From positions 1 to 64,000 of the forward strand of contig JAUCBJ010007844.1 of NCBI GenBank assembly GCA_032718475.1: a stretch of DNA of 64,000 nt. Direction: 5' to 3'. The DNA comes from Nemertoderma westbladi (lineage: Eukaryota; Xenacoelomorpha; Nemertodermatida; Nemertodermatidae). The translations under genes were made by a program, and so were the position numbers. Numbering within the stretch: position 1 is the first letter of the stretch; each line of letters begins with the position of its first letter. This document shows positions 47,751-61,480 of this stretch, piece after piece. The notes below the pieces were generated by a model. That model worked only from the letters and a program-made list of their open reading frames with translations, had not been told where the DNA came from and did no database searches.

Positions 47751-50700
47751 GTACTCCTATATGGAGTCCATCATACAGCAGTTAGAACCAGTACTCCTAT
47801 ATGGAGTCCATCATACAGCAGTTAGAATCAGTACTCCTATATGGAGTTCATCAATCAGCAGTTAGAACCAGTACTCCTATATGGAGCATCAATCAGAAGT
47901 TAGAACCAGTACTCCTATATGGAGTCAGTCCATCAATCATAAGTTAGAACCAGTACTCCTATATGGAGTCCATCATACAGCAGTTAGAACCAGTACTCCT
48001 TCCTATATGGAGTCCATCATACAGCTGTTAGAACCAGTACTCCTATATGGAGACCATCATACAGCAGTTAGAACCAGTACTCCTATATGGAGCATCAATC
48101 AGAAGTTAGAACCAGTACTCCAGTAGCAGTTAGAACCAGTACTCCTATATGGAGTCTATCAATCAGAAGTTAGAACCAGTACTCCTTTATGGAGTCCATC
48201 ATACAGCAGTTAGAACCAGTACTCCTATATGGAGCATCAATCAGCAGATAGAACCAGGAACCAGTACTCCTATATGGATTCCATCATACAGCAGTTAGAA
48301 CCAGTACTCCTATATGGAGTCCATCATACAGCAGTTAGAACCAGTACTCCTATATGGAGTCCATCATACAGCAGTTAGAACCAGTACTCCTATATGGAGT
48401 CCATCAATCAGAAGTTAGAACCAGTACTCCTATATGGAGTCCATCAATCAGAAGTTAGAACCAGTACTCCTATATGGAGTCCATCATACAGCAGTTAGAA
48501 TCAGTACTCCTATATGAAGTCCATCATACAAAAGTTAGAACCAGTACTCCTATATGGAGTCCATCATACAGCAGTTAGAACTCCTATATGGAGTCCATCA
48601 TACAGCAGTTAGAATCAGTACTCATATATGGAGTCCATCATACAGCAGTTAGAACCAGTACTCCTATATGGAGTCAGTCCATCAATCATAAGTTAGAACC
48701 AGTACTCCTATATGGAGTCCATCATACAGCAGTTAGAACCAGTACTCCTTCCTATATGGAGTCCATCATACAGCTGTTAGAACCAGTACTCCTATATGGA
48801 GACCATCATACAGCAGTTAGAACCAGTACTCCTATATGGAGCATCAATCAGAAGTTAGAACCAGTACTCCAGTAGCAGTTAGAACCAGTACTCCTATATG
48901 GAGTCTATCAATCAGAAGTTAGAACCAGTACTCCTTTATGGAGTCCATCATACAGTAATTAGAACCAGTACTCCGCAATCAGCAGTTAGAACCAGTACTC
49001 CTTTATGGAGTCCATCAATCAGAAGTTAGAACCAGTACTCCTATATGGAGTCCATCAATCAGAAGTTAGAACCAGTACTCCTATATGGAGTCCATCATAC
49101 AGCAGTTAGAATCAGTACTCCTATATGAAGTCCATCATACAAAAGTTAGAACCAGTACTCCTATATGGAGTCCATCATACAGCAGTTAGAACTCCTATAT
49201 GGAGTCCATCATACAGCAGTTAGAATCAGTACCCCTATATGGAGTCCATCATACAGCAGTTAGAACCAGTACTCCTATATGGAGTCCATCATGCAGCAGT
49301 TAGAACCAGTACTCCTATATGGAGTCCATCATACAGCAGTTAGAACCAGTACTCCTATATGGAGTCCATCATACAGCAGTTAGAATCAGTACTCCTATAT
49401 GGAGTTCATCAATCAGCAGTTAGAACCAGTACTCCTATATGGAGTCTATCATACAGCTGTTAGAACCAGTACTCCTATATGGAGCATCAATCAGAAGTTA
49501 GAACCAGTACTCCTATATGGAGTCAGTCCATCAATCATAAGTTAGAACCAGTACTCCTATATGGAGTCCATCATACAGCAGTTAGAACCAGTACTCCTTC
49601 CTATATGGAGTCCATCATACAGCTGTTAGAACCAGTACTCCTATATGGAGACCATCATACAGCAGTTAGAACCAGTACTCCTATATGGAGCATCAATCAG
49701 AAGTTAGAACCAGTACTCCAGTAGCAGTTAGAACCAGTACTCCTATATGGAGTCTATCAATCAGAAGTTAGAACCAGTACTCCTTTATGGAGCATCAATC
49801 AGCAGATAGAACCAGGAACCAGTATTCCTATATGGATTCCATCATACAGCAGTTAGAATCAGTACTCCTATATGGAGTCCATCATACAACTCCTATATGG
49901 AGTCCATCATACAGCAGTTAGAATCAGTACTCCTATATGGAGTCCATCATACAGCAGTTAGAACCAGTACTCCTATATGGAGTCCATCATGCAGCAGTTA
50001 GAACCAGTACTCCTATATGGAGTCCATCATACAGCAGTTAGAACCAGTACTCCTATATGGAGTCCATCATACAGCAGTTAGAATCAGTACTCCTATATGG
50101 AGTTTATCAATCAGCAGTTAGAACCAGTACTCCTATATGGAGTCCATCATACAGCAGTTAGAACCAGTACTCCTATATGGAGTCCATCATGCAGCAGTTA
50201 GAACCAGTACTCCTATATGGAGTCCATCATGCAGCAGTTAGAATCAGTACTCCTATATGGAGTCCATCATACAGCAGTTAGAACCAGTACTCCTATATGG
50301 AGTCCATCATGCAGCAGTTAGAATCAGTACTCCTATATGGAGTCCATCATACAGCAGTTAGAACCAGTACTCCTATATGGAGTCCATCATGCAGCAGTTA
50401 GAACCAGTACTCCTATATGGAGTCCATCATACAGCAGTTAGAACCAGTACTCCTATATGGAGTCCATCATACAGCAGTTAGAACCAGTACTCCTATATGG
50501 AGTCCATCATGCAGCAGTTAGAATCAGTACTCCTATATGGAGTCCATCATACAGCGGTTAGAACCAGTACTCCTATATGGAGTCCATCATGCAGCAGTTA
50601 GAACCAGTACTCCTATATGGAGTCCATCATACAGCAGTTAGAACCAGTACTCCTATATGGATTCCATCATACAGCAGTTAGAATCAGTACTCCTATATGG

Positions 50701-53470
50701 AGTCCATCATACAACTCCTATATGGAGTCCATCATACAGCAGTTAGAATCAGTACTCCTATATGGAGTCCATCATACAGCAGTTAGAACCAGTACTCCTA
50801 TATGGAGTCCATCATGCAGCAGTTAGAACCAGTACTCCTATATGGAGTCCATCATACAGCAGTTAGAACCAGTACTCCTATATGGAGTCCATCATACAGC
50901 AGTTAGAATCAGTACTCCTATATGGAGTTTATCAATCAGCAGTTAGAACCAGTACTCCTATATGGAGTCCATCATACAGCAGTTAGAACCAGTACTCCTA
51001 TATGGAGTCCATCATGCAGCAGTTAGAACCAGTACTCCTATATGGAGTCCATCATGCAGCAGTTAGAATCAGTACTCCTATATGGAGTCCATCATACAGC
51101 AGTTAGAACCAGTACTCCTATATGGAGTCCATCATGCAGCAGTTAGAATCAGTACTCCTATATGGAGTCCATCATACAGCAGTTAGAACCAGTACTCCTA
51201 TATGGAGTCCATCATGCAGCAGTTAGAACCAGTACTCCTATATGGAGTCCATCATACAGCAGTTAGAACCAGTACTCCTATATGGAGTCCATCATACAGC
51301 AGTTAGAACCAGTACTCCTATATGGAGTCCATCATGCAGCAGTTAGAATCAGTACTCCTATATGGAGTCCATCATACAGCGGTTAGAACCAGTACTCCTA
51401 TATGGAGTCCATCATGCAGCAGTTAGAACCAGTACTCCTATATGGAGTCCATCATACAGCAGTTAGAACCAGTACTCCTATATGGAGTCCATCATACAGC
51501 AGTTAGAATCAGTACTCCTATATGGAGTTCATCAATCAGCAGTTAGAACCAGTACTCCTATATGGAGCATCAATCAGAAGTTAGAACCAGTACTCCTATA
51601 TGGAGTCAGTCCATCAATCATAAGTTAGAACCAGTACTCCTATATGGAGTCCATCATACAGCAGTTAGAACCAGTACTCCTTCCTATATGGAGTCCATCA
51701 TACAGCTGTTAGAACCAGTACTCCTATATGGAGACCATCATACAGCAGTTAGAACCAGTACTCCTATATGGAGCATCAATCAGAAGTTAGAACCAGTACT
51801 CCAGTAGCAGTTAGAACCAGTACTCCTATATGGAGTCTATCAATCAGAAGTTAGAACCAGTACTCCTTTATGGAGTCCATCATACAGCAGTTAGAACCAG
51901 TACTCCTATATGGAGCATCAATCAGCAGATAGAACCAGGAACCAGTACTCCTATATGGATTCCATCATACAGCAGTTAGAACCAGTACTCCTATATGGAG
52001 TCCATCATACAGCAGTTAGAACCAGTACTCCTATATGGAGTCCATCATACAGCAGTTAGAACCAGTACTCCTATATGGAGTCCATCAATCAGAAGTTAGA
52101 ACCAGTACTCCTATATGGAGTCCATCAATCAGAAGTTAGAACCAGTACTCCTATATGGAGTCCATCATACAGCAGTTAGAATCAGTACTCCTATATGAAG
52201 TCCATCATACAAAAGTTAGAACCAGTACTCCTATATGGAGTCCATCATACAGCAGTTAGAACTCCTATATGGAGTCCATCATACAGCAGTTAGAATCAGT
52301 ACTCATATATGGAGTCCATCATACAGCAGTTAGAACCAGTACTCCTATATGGAGTCAGTCCATCAATCATAACTTAGAACCAGTACTCCTATATGGAGTC
52401 CATCATACAGCAGTTAGAACCAGTACTCCTTCCTATATGGAGTCCATCATACAGCTGTTAGAACCAGTACTCCTATATGGAGACCATCATACAGCAGTTA
52501 GAACCAGTACTCCTATATGGAGCATCAATCAGAAGTTAGAACCAGTACTCCAGTAGCAGTTAGAACCAGTACTCCTATATGGAGTCTATCAATCAGAAGT
52601 TAGAACCAGTACTCCTTTATGGAGTCCATCATACAGTAATTAGAACCAGTACTCCGCAATCAGCAGTTAGAACCAGTACTCCTTTATGGAGTCCATCAAT
52701 CAGAAGTTAGAACCAGTACTCCTATATGGAGTCCATCAATCAGAAGTTAGAACCAGTACTCCTATATGGAGTCCATCATACAGCAGTTAGAATCAGTACT
52801 CCTATATGAAGTCCATCATACAAAAGTTAGAACCAGTACTCCTATATGGAGTCCATCATACAGCAGTTAGAACTCCTATATGGAGTCCATCATACAGCAG
52901 TTAGAATCAGTACCCCTATATGGAGTCCATCATACAGCAGTTAGAACCAGTACTCCTATATGGAGTCCATCATGCAGCAGTTAGAACCAGTACTCATATA
53001 TGGAGTCCATCATACAGCAGTTAGAACCAGTACTCCTATATGGAGTCCATCATACAGCAGTTAGAATCAGTACTCCTATATGGAGTTCATCAATCAGCAG
53101 TTAGAACCAGTACTCCTATATGGAGTCTATCATACAGCTGTTAGAACCAGTACTCCTATATGGAGCATCAATCAGAAGTTAGAACCAGTACTCCTATATG
53201 GAGTCAGTCCATCAATCATAAGTTAGAACCAGTACTCCTATATGGAGTCCATCATACAGCAGTTAGAACCAGTACTCCTTCCTATATGGAGTCCATCATA
53301 CAGCTGTTAGAACCAGTACTCCTATATGGAGACCATCATACAGCAGTTAGAACCAGTACTCCTATATGGAGCATCAATCAGAAGTTAGAACCAGTACTCC
53401 AGTAGCAGTTAGAACCAGTACTCCTATATGGAGTCTATCAATCAGAAGTTAGAACCAGTACTCCTTTATG
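47560..53470. repeat. Large duplication with 3,681-bp offset
   Basis: The segment of about 47,560-49,789 recurs at about 51,241-53,470. Three independent landmarks give exactly 3,681 bp: the GGAGCATCAATCAGAAG junctions at 47881/51562 and 49479/53160, and the block at 48588/52269. The second copy has a private G-to-C change at 52373 (CATAACTTAG). The match ends at 49,790, where the first copy switches to a GGAGCATCAATCAGCAG unit. Confidence 0.85.
49832..51481. repeat. Two tandem copies of an 825-bp unit
   Basis: Four rare landmarks recur at exactly 825 bp: TGGATTCC (49833 and 50658), the ACAACTCC junction (49886 and 50711), GGAGTTTATC (near 50100 and 50925) and ACAGCGGTTAG (50551 and 51376). 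Sharing of private single-base variants points to a recent duplication. Confidence 0.9.
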
Positions 53471-56400
53471 GAGTCCATCATACAGTAATTAGAACCAGTA
53501 CTCCGCAATCAGCAGTTAGAACCAGTACTCCTTTATGGAGTCCATCAATCAGAAGTTAGAACCAGTACTCCTATAGGGAGTCCATCAATCAGAAGTTAGA
53601 ACCAGTACTCCTATATGGAGTCCATCATACAGCAGTTAGAATCAGTACTCCTATATGGAGTCCATCATACAAAAGTTAGAACCAGTACTCCTATATGGAG
53701 TCCATCATACAGCAGTTAGAACTCCTATATGGAGTCCATCATACAGCAGTTAGAACCAGTACTCCTATATGGAGTCCATCAATCATAAGTTAGAACCAGT
53801 ACTCCTATATTGTGTCCATCATACAGCAGTTAGAACCAGTACTCCTATATGGAGTCCATCATACAGAAGTTAGAACCAGTACTCCTATATGGAGTCCATC
53901 ATACAAAAGTTAGAACCAGTACTCCTATATGGAGTCCATCATAGAGCAGTTAGAATCAGTACTCCTATATGGAGTCCATCATACAAAAGTTAGAACCAGT
54001 ACTCCTATATGGAGTCCATCAATCATAAGTTAGAACCAGTACTCCTATATGGAGTCCATCATACAGCAGTTAGAACCAGTACTCCTATATGGAGTCCATC
54101 ATACAGAAGTTAGAACCAGTACTCCTATATGGAGTCCATCATACAGCAGTTAGAACCAGTACTCCTATATGGAGTCCATCAATCAGAAGTTAGAACCAGT
54201 ACTCCTATATGGAGTCCATCATACAGCAGTTAGAACCAGTACTCCTATATGGAGTCCATCATACAGCTGTTAGAACCAGTACTCCTATATGGAGTCCATC
54301 ATACAGCAGTTAGAACCAGTACTCCTATATGGAGTCTATCATACAGCAGTTAGAACCAGTACTCCTATATGGAGTCCATCAATCATAAGTTAGAACCAGT
54401 ACTCCTATATGGAGTCCATCATACAGCAGTTAGAACCAGTACTCCTATATGGAGTCCATCATACAGCTGTTAGAACCAGTACTCCTATATGGAGTCCATC
54501 ATACAGCTGTTAGAACCAGTACTCCTATATGGAGTCCATCATACAGCAGTTAGAACCAGTACTCCTATATGGAGCATCAATCAGCAGATAGAACCAGGAA
54601 CCAGTATTCCTATATGGATTCCATCATACAGCAGTTAGAATCAGTACTCCTATATGGAGTCCATCATACAACTCCTATATGGAGTCCATCATACAGCAGT
54701 TAGAATCAGTACTCCTATATGGAGTCCATCATACAGCAGTTAGAACCAGTACTCCTATATGGAGTCCATCATGCAGCAGTTAGAACCAGTACTCCTATAT
54801 GGAGTCCATCATACAGCAGTTAGAACCAGTACTCCTATATGGAGTCCATCATACAGCAGTTAGAATCAGTACTCCTATATGGAGTTCATCAATCAGCAGT
54901 TAGAACCAGTACTCCTATATGGAGGCCATCATACAGCAGTTAGAACTCCTATATGGAGTCCATCATACAGCAGTTAGAATCAGTACTCCTATATGGAGTC
55001 CATCATACAGCAGTTAGAACCAGTACTCCTATATGGAGTCCATCATGCAGCAGTTAGAATCAGTACTCCTATATGGAGTCCATCATACAGCAGTTAGAAC
55101 CAGTACTCCTATATGGAGTCCATCATGCAGCAGTTAGAACCAGTACTCCTATATGGAGTCCATCATACAGCAGTTAGAATCAGTACTCCTATATGAAGTT
55201 AGAACCAGTACTCCTATATGGAGTCCATCATACAGCAGTTAGAACTCCTATATGGAGTCCATCATACAGCAGTTAGAATCAGTACTCATATATGGAGTCC
55301 ATCATACAGCAGTTAGAACCAGTACTCCTATATGGAGTCAGTCCATCAATCATAAGTTAGAACCAGTACTCCTATATGGAGTCCATCATACAGCAGTTAG
55401 AACCAGTACTCCTTCCTATATGGAGTCCATCATACAGCTGTTAGAACCAGTACTCCTATATGGAGACCATCATACAGCAGTTAGAACCAGTACTCCTATA
55501 TGGAGCATCAATCAGAAGTTAGAACCAGTACTCCAGTAGCAGTTAGAACCAGTACTCCTATATGGAGTCTATCAATCAGAAGTTAGAACCAGTACTCCTT
55601 TATGGAGTCCATCATACAGTAATTAGAACCAGTACTCCGCAATCAGCAGTTAGAACCAGTACTCCTTTATGGAGTCCATCAATCAGAAGTTAGAACCAGT
55701 ACTCCTATATGGAGTCCATCAATCAGAAGTTAGAACCAGTACTCCTATATGGAGTCCATCATACAGCAGTTAGAATCAGTACTCCTATATGAAGTCCATC
55801 ATACAAAAGTTAGAACCAGTACTCCTATATGGAGTCCATCATACAGCAGTTAGAACTCCTATATGGAGTCCATCATACAGCAGTTAGAATCAGTACTCCT
55901 ATATGGAGTCCATCATACAGCAGTTAGAACCAGTACTCCTATATGGAGTCCATCATGCAGCAGTTAGAACCAGTACTCCTATATGGAGTCCATCATACAG
56001 CAGTTAGAACCAGTACTCCTATATGGAGTCCATCATACAGCAGTTAGAATCAGTACTCCTATATGGAGTTCATCAATCAGCAGTTAGAACCAGTACTCCT
56101 ATATGGAGTCCATCATACAGCTGTTAGAACCAGTACTCCTATATGGAGCATCAATCAGAAGTTAGAACCAGTACTCCTATATGGAGTCAGTCCATCAATC
56201 ATAAGTTAGAACCAGTACTCCTATATGGAGTCCATCATACAGCAGTTAGAACCAGTACTCCTTCCTATATGGAGTCCATCATACAGCTGTTAGAACCAGT
56301 ACTCCTATATGGAGACCATCATACAGCAGTTAGAACCAGTACTCCTATATGGAGCATCAATCAGAAGTTAGAACCAGTACTCCAGTAGCAGTTAGAACCA

Positions 56401-59400
56401 GTACTCCTATATGGAGTCTATCAATCAGAAGTTAGAACCAGTACTCCTTTATGGAGTCCATCATACAGTAATTAGAACCAGTACTCCGCAATCAGCAGTT
56501 AGAACCAGTACTCCTTTATGGAGTCCATCAATCAGAAGTTAGAACCAGTACTCCTATATGGAGTCCATCAATCAGAAGTTAGAACCAGTACTCCTATATG
56601 GAGTCCATCATACAGCAGTTAGAATCAGTACTCCTATATGGAGTCCATCATACAAAAGTTAGAACCAGTACTCCTATATGGAGTCCATCATACAGCAGTT
56701 AGAACTCCTATATGGAGTCCATCATACAGCAGTTAGAACCAGTACTCCTATATGGAGTCCATCAATCATAAGTTAGAACCAGTACTCCTATATGGAGTCC
56801 ATCATACAGCAGTTAGAACCAGTACTCCTATATGGAGTCCATCATACAGAAGTTAGAACCAGTACTCCTATATGGAGTCCATCATACAAAAGTTAGAACC
56901 AGTACTCCTATATGGAGTCCATCATACAGCAGTTAGAATCAGTACTCCTATATGGAGTCCATCATACAAAAGTTAGAACCAGTACTCCTATATGGAGTCC
57001 ATCAATCATAAGTTAGAACCAGTACTCCTATATGGAGTCCATCATACAGCAGTTAGAACCAGTACTCCTATATGGAGTCCATCATACAGAAGTTAGAACC
57101 AGTACTCCTATATGGAGTCCATCATACAGCAGTTAGAACCAGTACTCCTATATGGAGTCCATCAATCAGAAGTTAGAACCAGTACTCCTATATGGAGTCC
57201 ATCATACAGCAGTTAGAACCAGTACTCCTATATGGAGTCCATCATACAGCTGTTAGAACCAGTACTCCTATATGGAGTCCATCATACAGCAGTTAGAACC
57301 AGTACTCCTATATGGAGTCTATCATACAGCAGTTAGAACCAGTACTCCTATATGGAGTCCATCAATCATAAGTTAGAACCAGTACTCCTATATGGAGTCC
57401 ATCATACAGCAGTTAGAACCAGTACTCCTATATGGAGTCCATCATACAGCTGTTAGAACCAGTACTCCTATATGGAGTCCATCATACAGCTGTTAGAACC
57501 AGTACTCCTATATGGAGTCCATCATACAGCAGTTAGAACCAGTACTCCTATATGGAGCATCAATCAGCAGATAGAACCAGGAACCAGTATTCCTATATGG
57601 ATTCCATCATACAGCAGTTAGAATCAGTACTCCTATATGGAGTCCATCATACAACTCCTATATGGAGTCCATCATACAGCAGTTAGAATCAGTACTCCTA
57701 TATGGAGTCCATCATACAGCAGTTAGAACCAGTACTCCTATATGGAGTCCATCATGCAGCAGTTAGAACCAGTACTCCTATATGGAGTCCATCATACAGC
57801 AGTTAGAACCAGTACTCCTATATGGAGTCCATCATACAGCAGTTAGAATCAGTACTCCTATATGGAGTTCATCAATCAGCAGTTAGAACCAGTACTCCTA
57901 TATGGAGTCCATCATACAGCAGTTAGAACTCCTATATGGAGTCCATCATACAGCAGTTAGAATCAGTACTCCTATATGGAGTCCATCATACAGCAGTTAG
58001 AACCAGTACTCCTATATGGAGTCCATCATGCAGCAGTTAGAATCAGTACTCCTATATGGAGTCCATCATACAGCAGTTAGAACCAGTACTCCTATATGGA
58101 GTCCATCATACAGCAGTTAGAACCAGTACTCCTATATGGAGTTCATCAATCAGCAGTTAGAACCAGTACTCCTATATGGAGTCCATCATACAGCTGTTAG
58201 AACCAGTACTCCTATATGGAGCCATCAATCAGAAGTTAGAACCAGTACTCCTATATGGAGTCAGTCCATCAATCATAAGTTAGAACCAGTACTCCTATAT
58301 GGAGTCCATCATACAGCAGTTAGAACCAGTACTCCTTCCTATATGGAGTCCATCATACAGCTGTTAGAACCAGTACTCCTATATGGAGACCATCATACAG
58401 CAGTTAGAACCAGTACTCCTATATGGAGTCCATCATACAACTCCTATATGGAGTCCATCATACAGCAGTTAGAATCAGTACTCCTATATGGAGTCCATCA
58501 ATCAGAAGTTAGAACCAGTACTCCTATATGGAGTCCATCAATCAGAAGTTAGAACCAGTACTCCTATATGGAGTCCGTCATACAGCAGTTAGAATCAGTA
58601 CTCCTATATGAAGTCCATCATACAAAAGTTAGAACCAGTACTCCTATATGGAGTCCATCATACAGCAGTTAGAACTCCTATATGGAGTCCATCATACAGC
58701 AGTTAGAATCAGTACTCCTATATGGAGTCCATCATACAGCAGTTAGAACCAGTACTCCTATATGGAGTCCATCATGCAGCAGTTAGAACCAGTACTCCTA
58801 TATGGAGTCCATCATACAGCAGTTAGAACCAGTACTCCTATATGGAGTCCATCATACAGCAGTTAGAATCAGTACTCCTATATGGAGTTCATCAATCAGC
58901 AGTTAGAACCAGTACTCCTATATGGAGTCCATCATACAGCTGTTAGAACCAGTACTCCTATATGGAGCATCAATCAGAAGTTAGAACCAGTACTCCTATA
59001 TGGAGTCAGTCCATCAATCATAAGTTAGAACCAGTACTCCTATATGGAGTCCATCATACAGCAGTTAGAACCAGTACTCCTTCCTATATGGAGTCCATCA
59101 TACAGCTGTTAGAACCAGTACTCCTATATGGAGACCATCATACAGCAGTTAGAACCAGTACTCCTATATGGAGCATCAATCAGAAGTTAGAACCAGTACT
59201 CCAGTAGCAGTTAGAACCAGTACTCCTATATGGAGTCTATCAATCAGAAGTTAGAACCAGTACTCCTTTATGGAGTCCATCATACAGTAATTAGAACCAG
59301 TACTCCGCAATCAGCAGTTAGAACCAGTACTCCTTTATGGAGTCCATCAATCAGAAGTTAGAACCAGTACTCCTATATGGAGTCCATCAATCAGAAGTTA

Positions 59401-61480
59401 GAACCAGTACTCCTATATGGAGTCCATCATACAGCAGTTAGAATCAGTACTCCTATATGGAGTCCATCATACAAAAGTTAGAACCAGTACTCCTATATGG
59501 AGTCCATCATACAGCAGTTAGAACTCCTATATGGAGTCCATCATACAGCAGTTAGAACCAGTACTCCTATATGGAGTCCATCAATCATAAGTTAGAACCA
59601 GTACTCCTATATGGAGTCCATCATACAGCAGTTAGAACCAGTACTCCTATATGGAGTCCATCATACAGAAGTTAGAACCAGTACTCCTATATGGAGTCCA
59701 TCATACAAAAGTTAGAACCAGTACTCCTATATGGAGTCCATCATACAGCAGTTAGAATCAGTACTCCTATATGGAGTCCATCATACAAAAGTTAGAACCA
59801 GTACTCCTATATGGAGTCCATCAATCATAAGTTAGAACCAGTACTCCTATATGGAGTCCATCATACAGCAGTTAGAACCAGTACTCCTATATGGAGTCCA
59901 TCATACAGAAGTTAGAACCAGTACTCCTATATGGAGTCCATCATACAGCAGTTAGAACCAGTACTCCTATATGGAGTCCATCAATCAGAAGTTAGAACCA
60001 GTACTCCTATATGGAGTCCATCATACAGCAGTTAGAACCAGTACTCCTATATGGAGTCCATCATACAGCTGTTAGAACCAGTACTCCTATATGGAGTCCA
60101 TCATACAGCAGTTAGAACCAGTACTCCTATATGGAGTCTATCATACAGCAGTTAGAACCAGTACTCCTATATGGAGTCCATCAATCATAAGTTAGAACCA
60201 GTACTCCTATATGGAGTCCATCATACAGCAGTTAGAACCAGTACTCCTATATGGAGTCCATCATACAGCTGTTAGAACCAGTACTCCTATATGGAGTCCA
60301 TCATACAGCTGTTAGAACCAGTACTCCTATATGGAGTCCATCATACAGCAGTTAGAACCAGTACTCCTATATGGAGCATCAATCAGCAGATAGAACCAGG
60401 AACCAGTATTCCTATATGGATTCCATCATACAGCAGTTAGAATCAGTACTCCTATATGGAGTCCATCATACAACTCCTATATGGAGTCCATCATACAGCA
60501 GTTAGAATCAGTACTCCTATATGGAGTCCATCATACAGCAGTTAGAACCAGTACTCCTATATGGAGTCCATCATGCAGCAGTTAGAACCAGTACTCCTAT
60601 ATGGAGTCCATCATACAGCAGTTAGAACCAGTACTCCTATATGGAGTCCATCATACAGCAGTTAGAATCAGTACTCCTATATGGAGTTCATCAATCAGCA
60701 GTTAGAACCAGTACTCCTATATGGAGTCCATCATACAGCAGTTAGAACTCCTATATGGAGTCCATCATACAGCAGTTAGAATCAGTACTCCTATATGGAG
60801 TCCATCATACAGCAGTTAGAACCAGTACTCCTATATGGAGTCCATCATGCAGCAGTTAGAATCAGTACTCCTATATGGAGTCCATCATACAGCAGTTGGA
60901 ACCAGTACTCCTATATGGAGTCCATCATGCAGCAGTTAGAACCAGTACTCCTATATGGAGTCCATCATACAGCAGTTAGAACCAGTACTCCTATATGGAG
61001 TCCATCATACAGCAGTTAGAATCAGTACTCCTATATGGAGTTCATCAATCAGCAGTTAGAACCAGTACTCCTATATGGAGCATCAATCAGAAGTTAGAAC
61101 CAGTACTCCTATATGGAGTCAGTCCATCAATCATAAGTTAGAACCAGTACTCCTATATGGAGTCCATCATACAGCAGTTAGAACCAGTACTCCTTCCTAT
61201 ATGGAGTCCATCATACAGCAGTTAGAACCAGTACTCCTATATGGAGTTCATCATGCAGCAGTTAGAACCAGTACTCCTATATGGAGTCCATCATACAGCA
61301 GTTAGAACCAGTACTCCTATATGGAGTCCATCATACAGCAGTTAGAATCAGTACTCCTATATGGAGTTCATCAATCAGCAGTTAGAACCAGTACTCCTAT
61401 ATGGAGTCCATCATACAGCTGTTAGAACCAGTACTCCTATATGGAGACCATCATACAGCAGTTAGAACCAGTACTCCTAT
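53160..61480. repeat. Three successive HOR copies of 2,983, 2,819 and 2,519 bp
   Basis: The GGAGCATCAATCAGAAG landmark lies at 53160, 56143, 58962 and 61481. The 2,983-bp spacing is also seen for 52269/55252 and for the CAGGAACCAG units near 54571/57554, and the 2,819-bp spacing for those near 57554/60372. Later copies have lost monomers, so length falls along the series. Confidence 0.82.
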
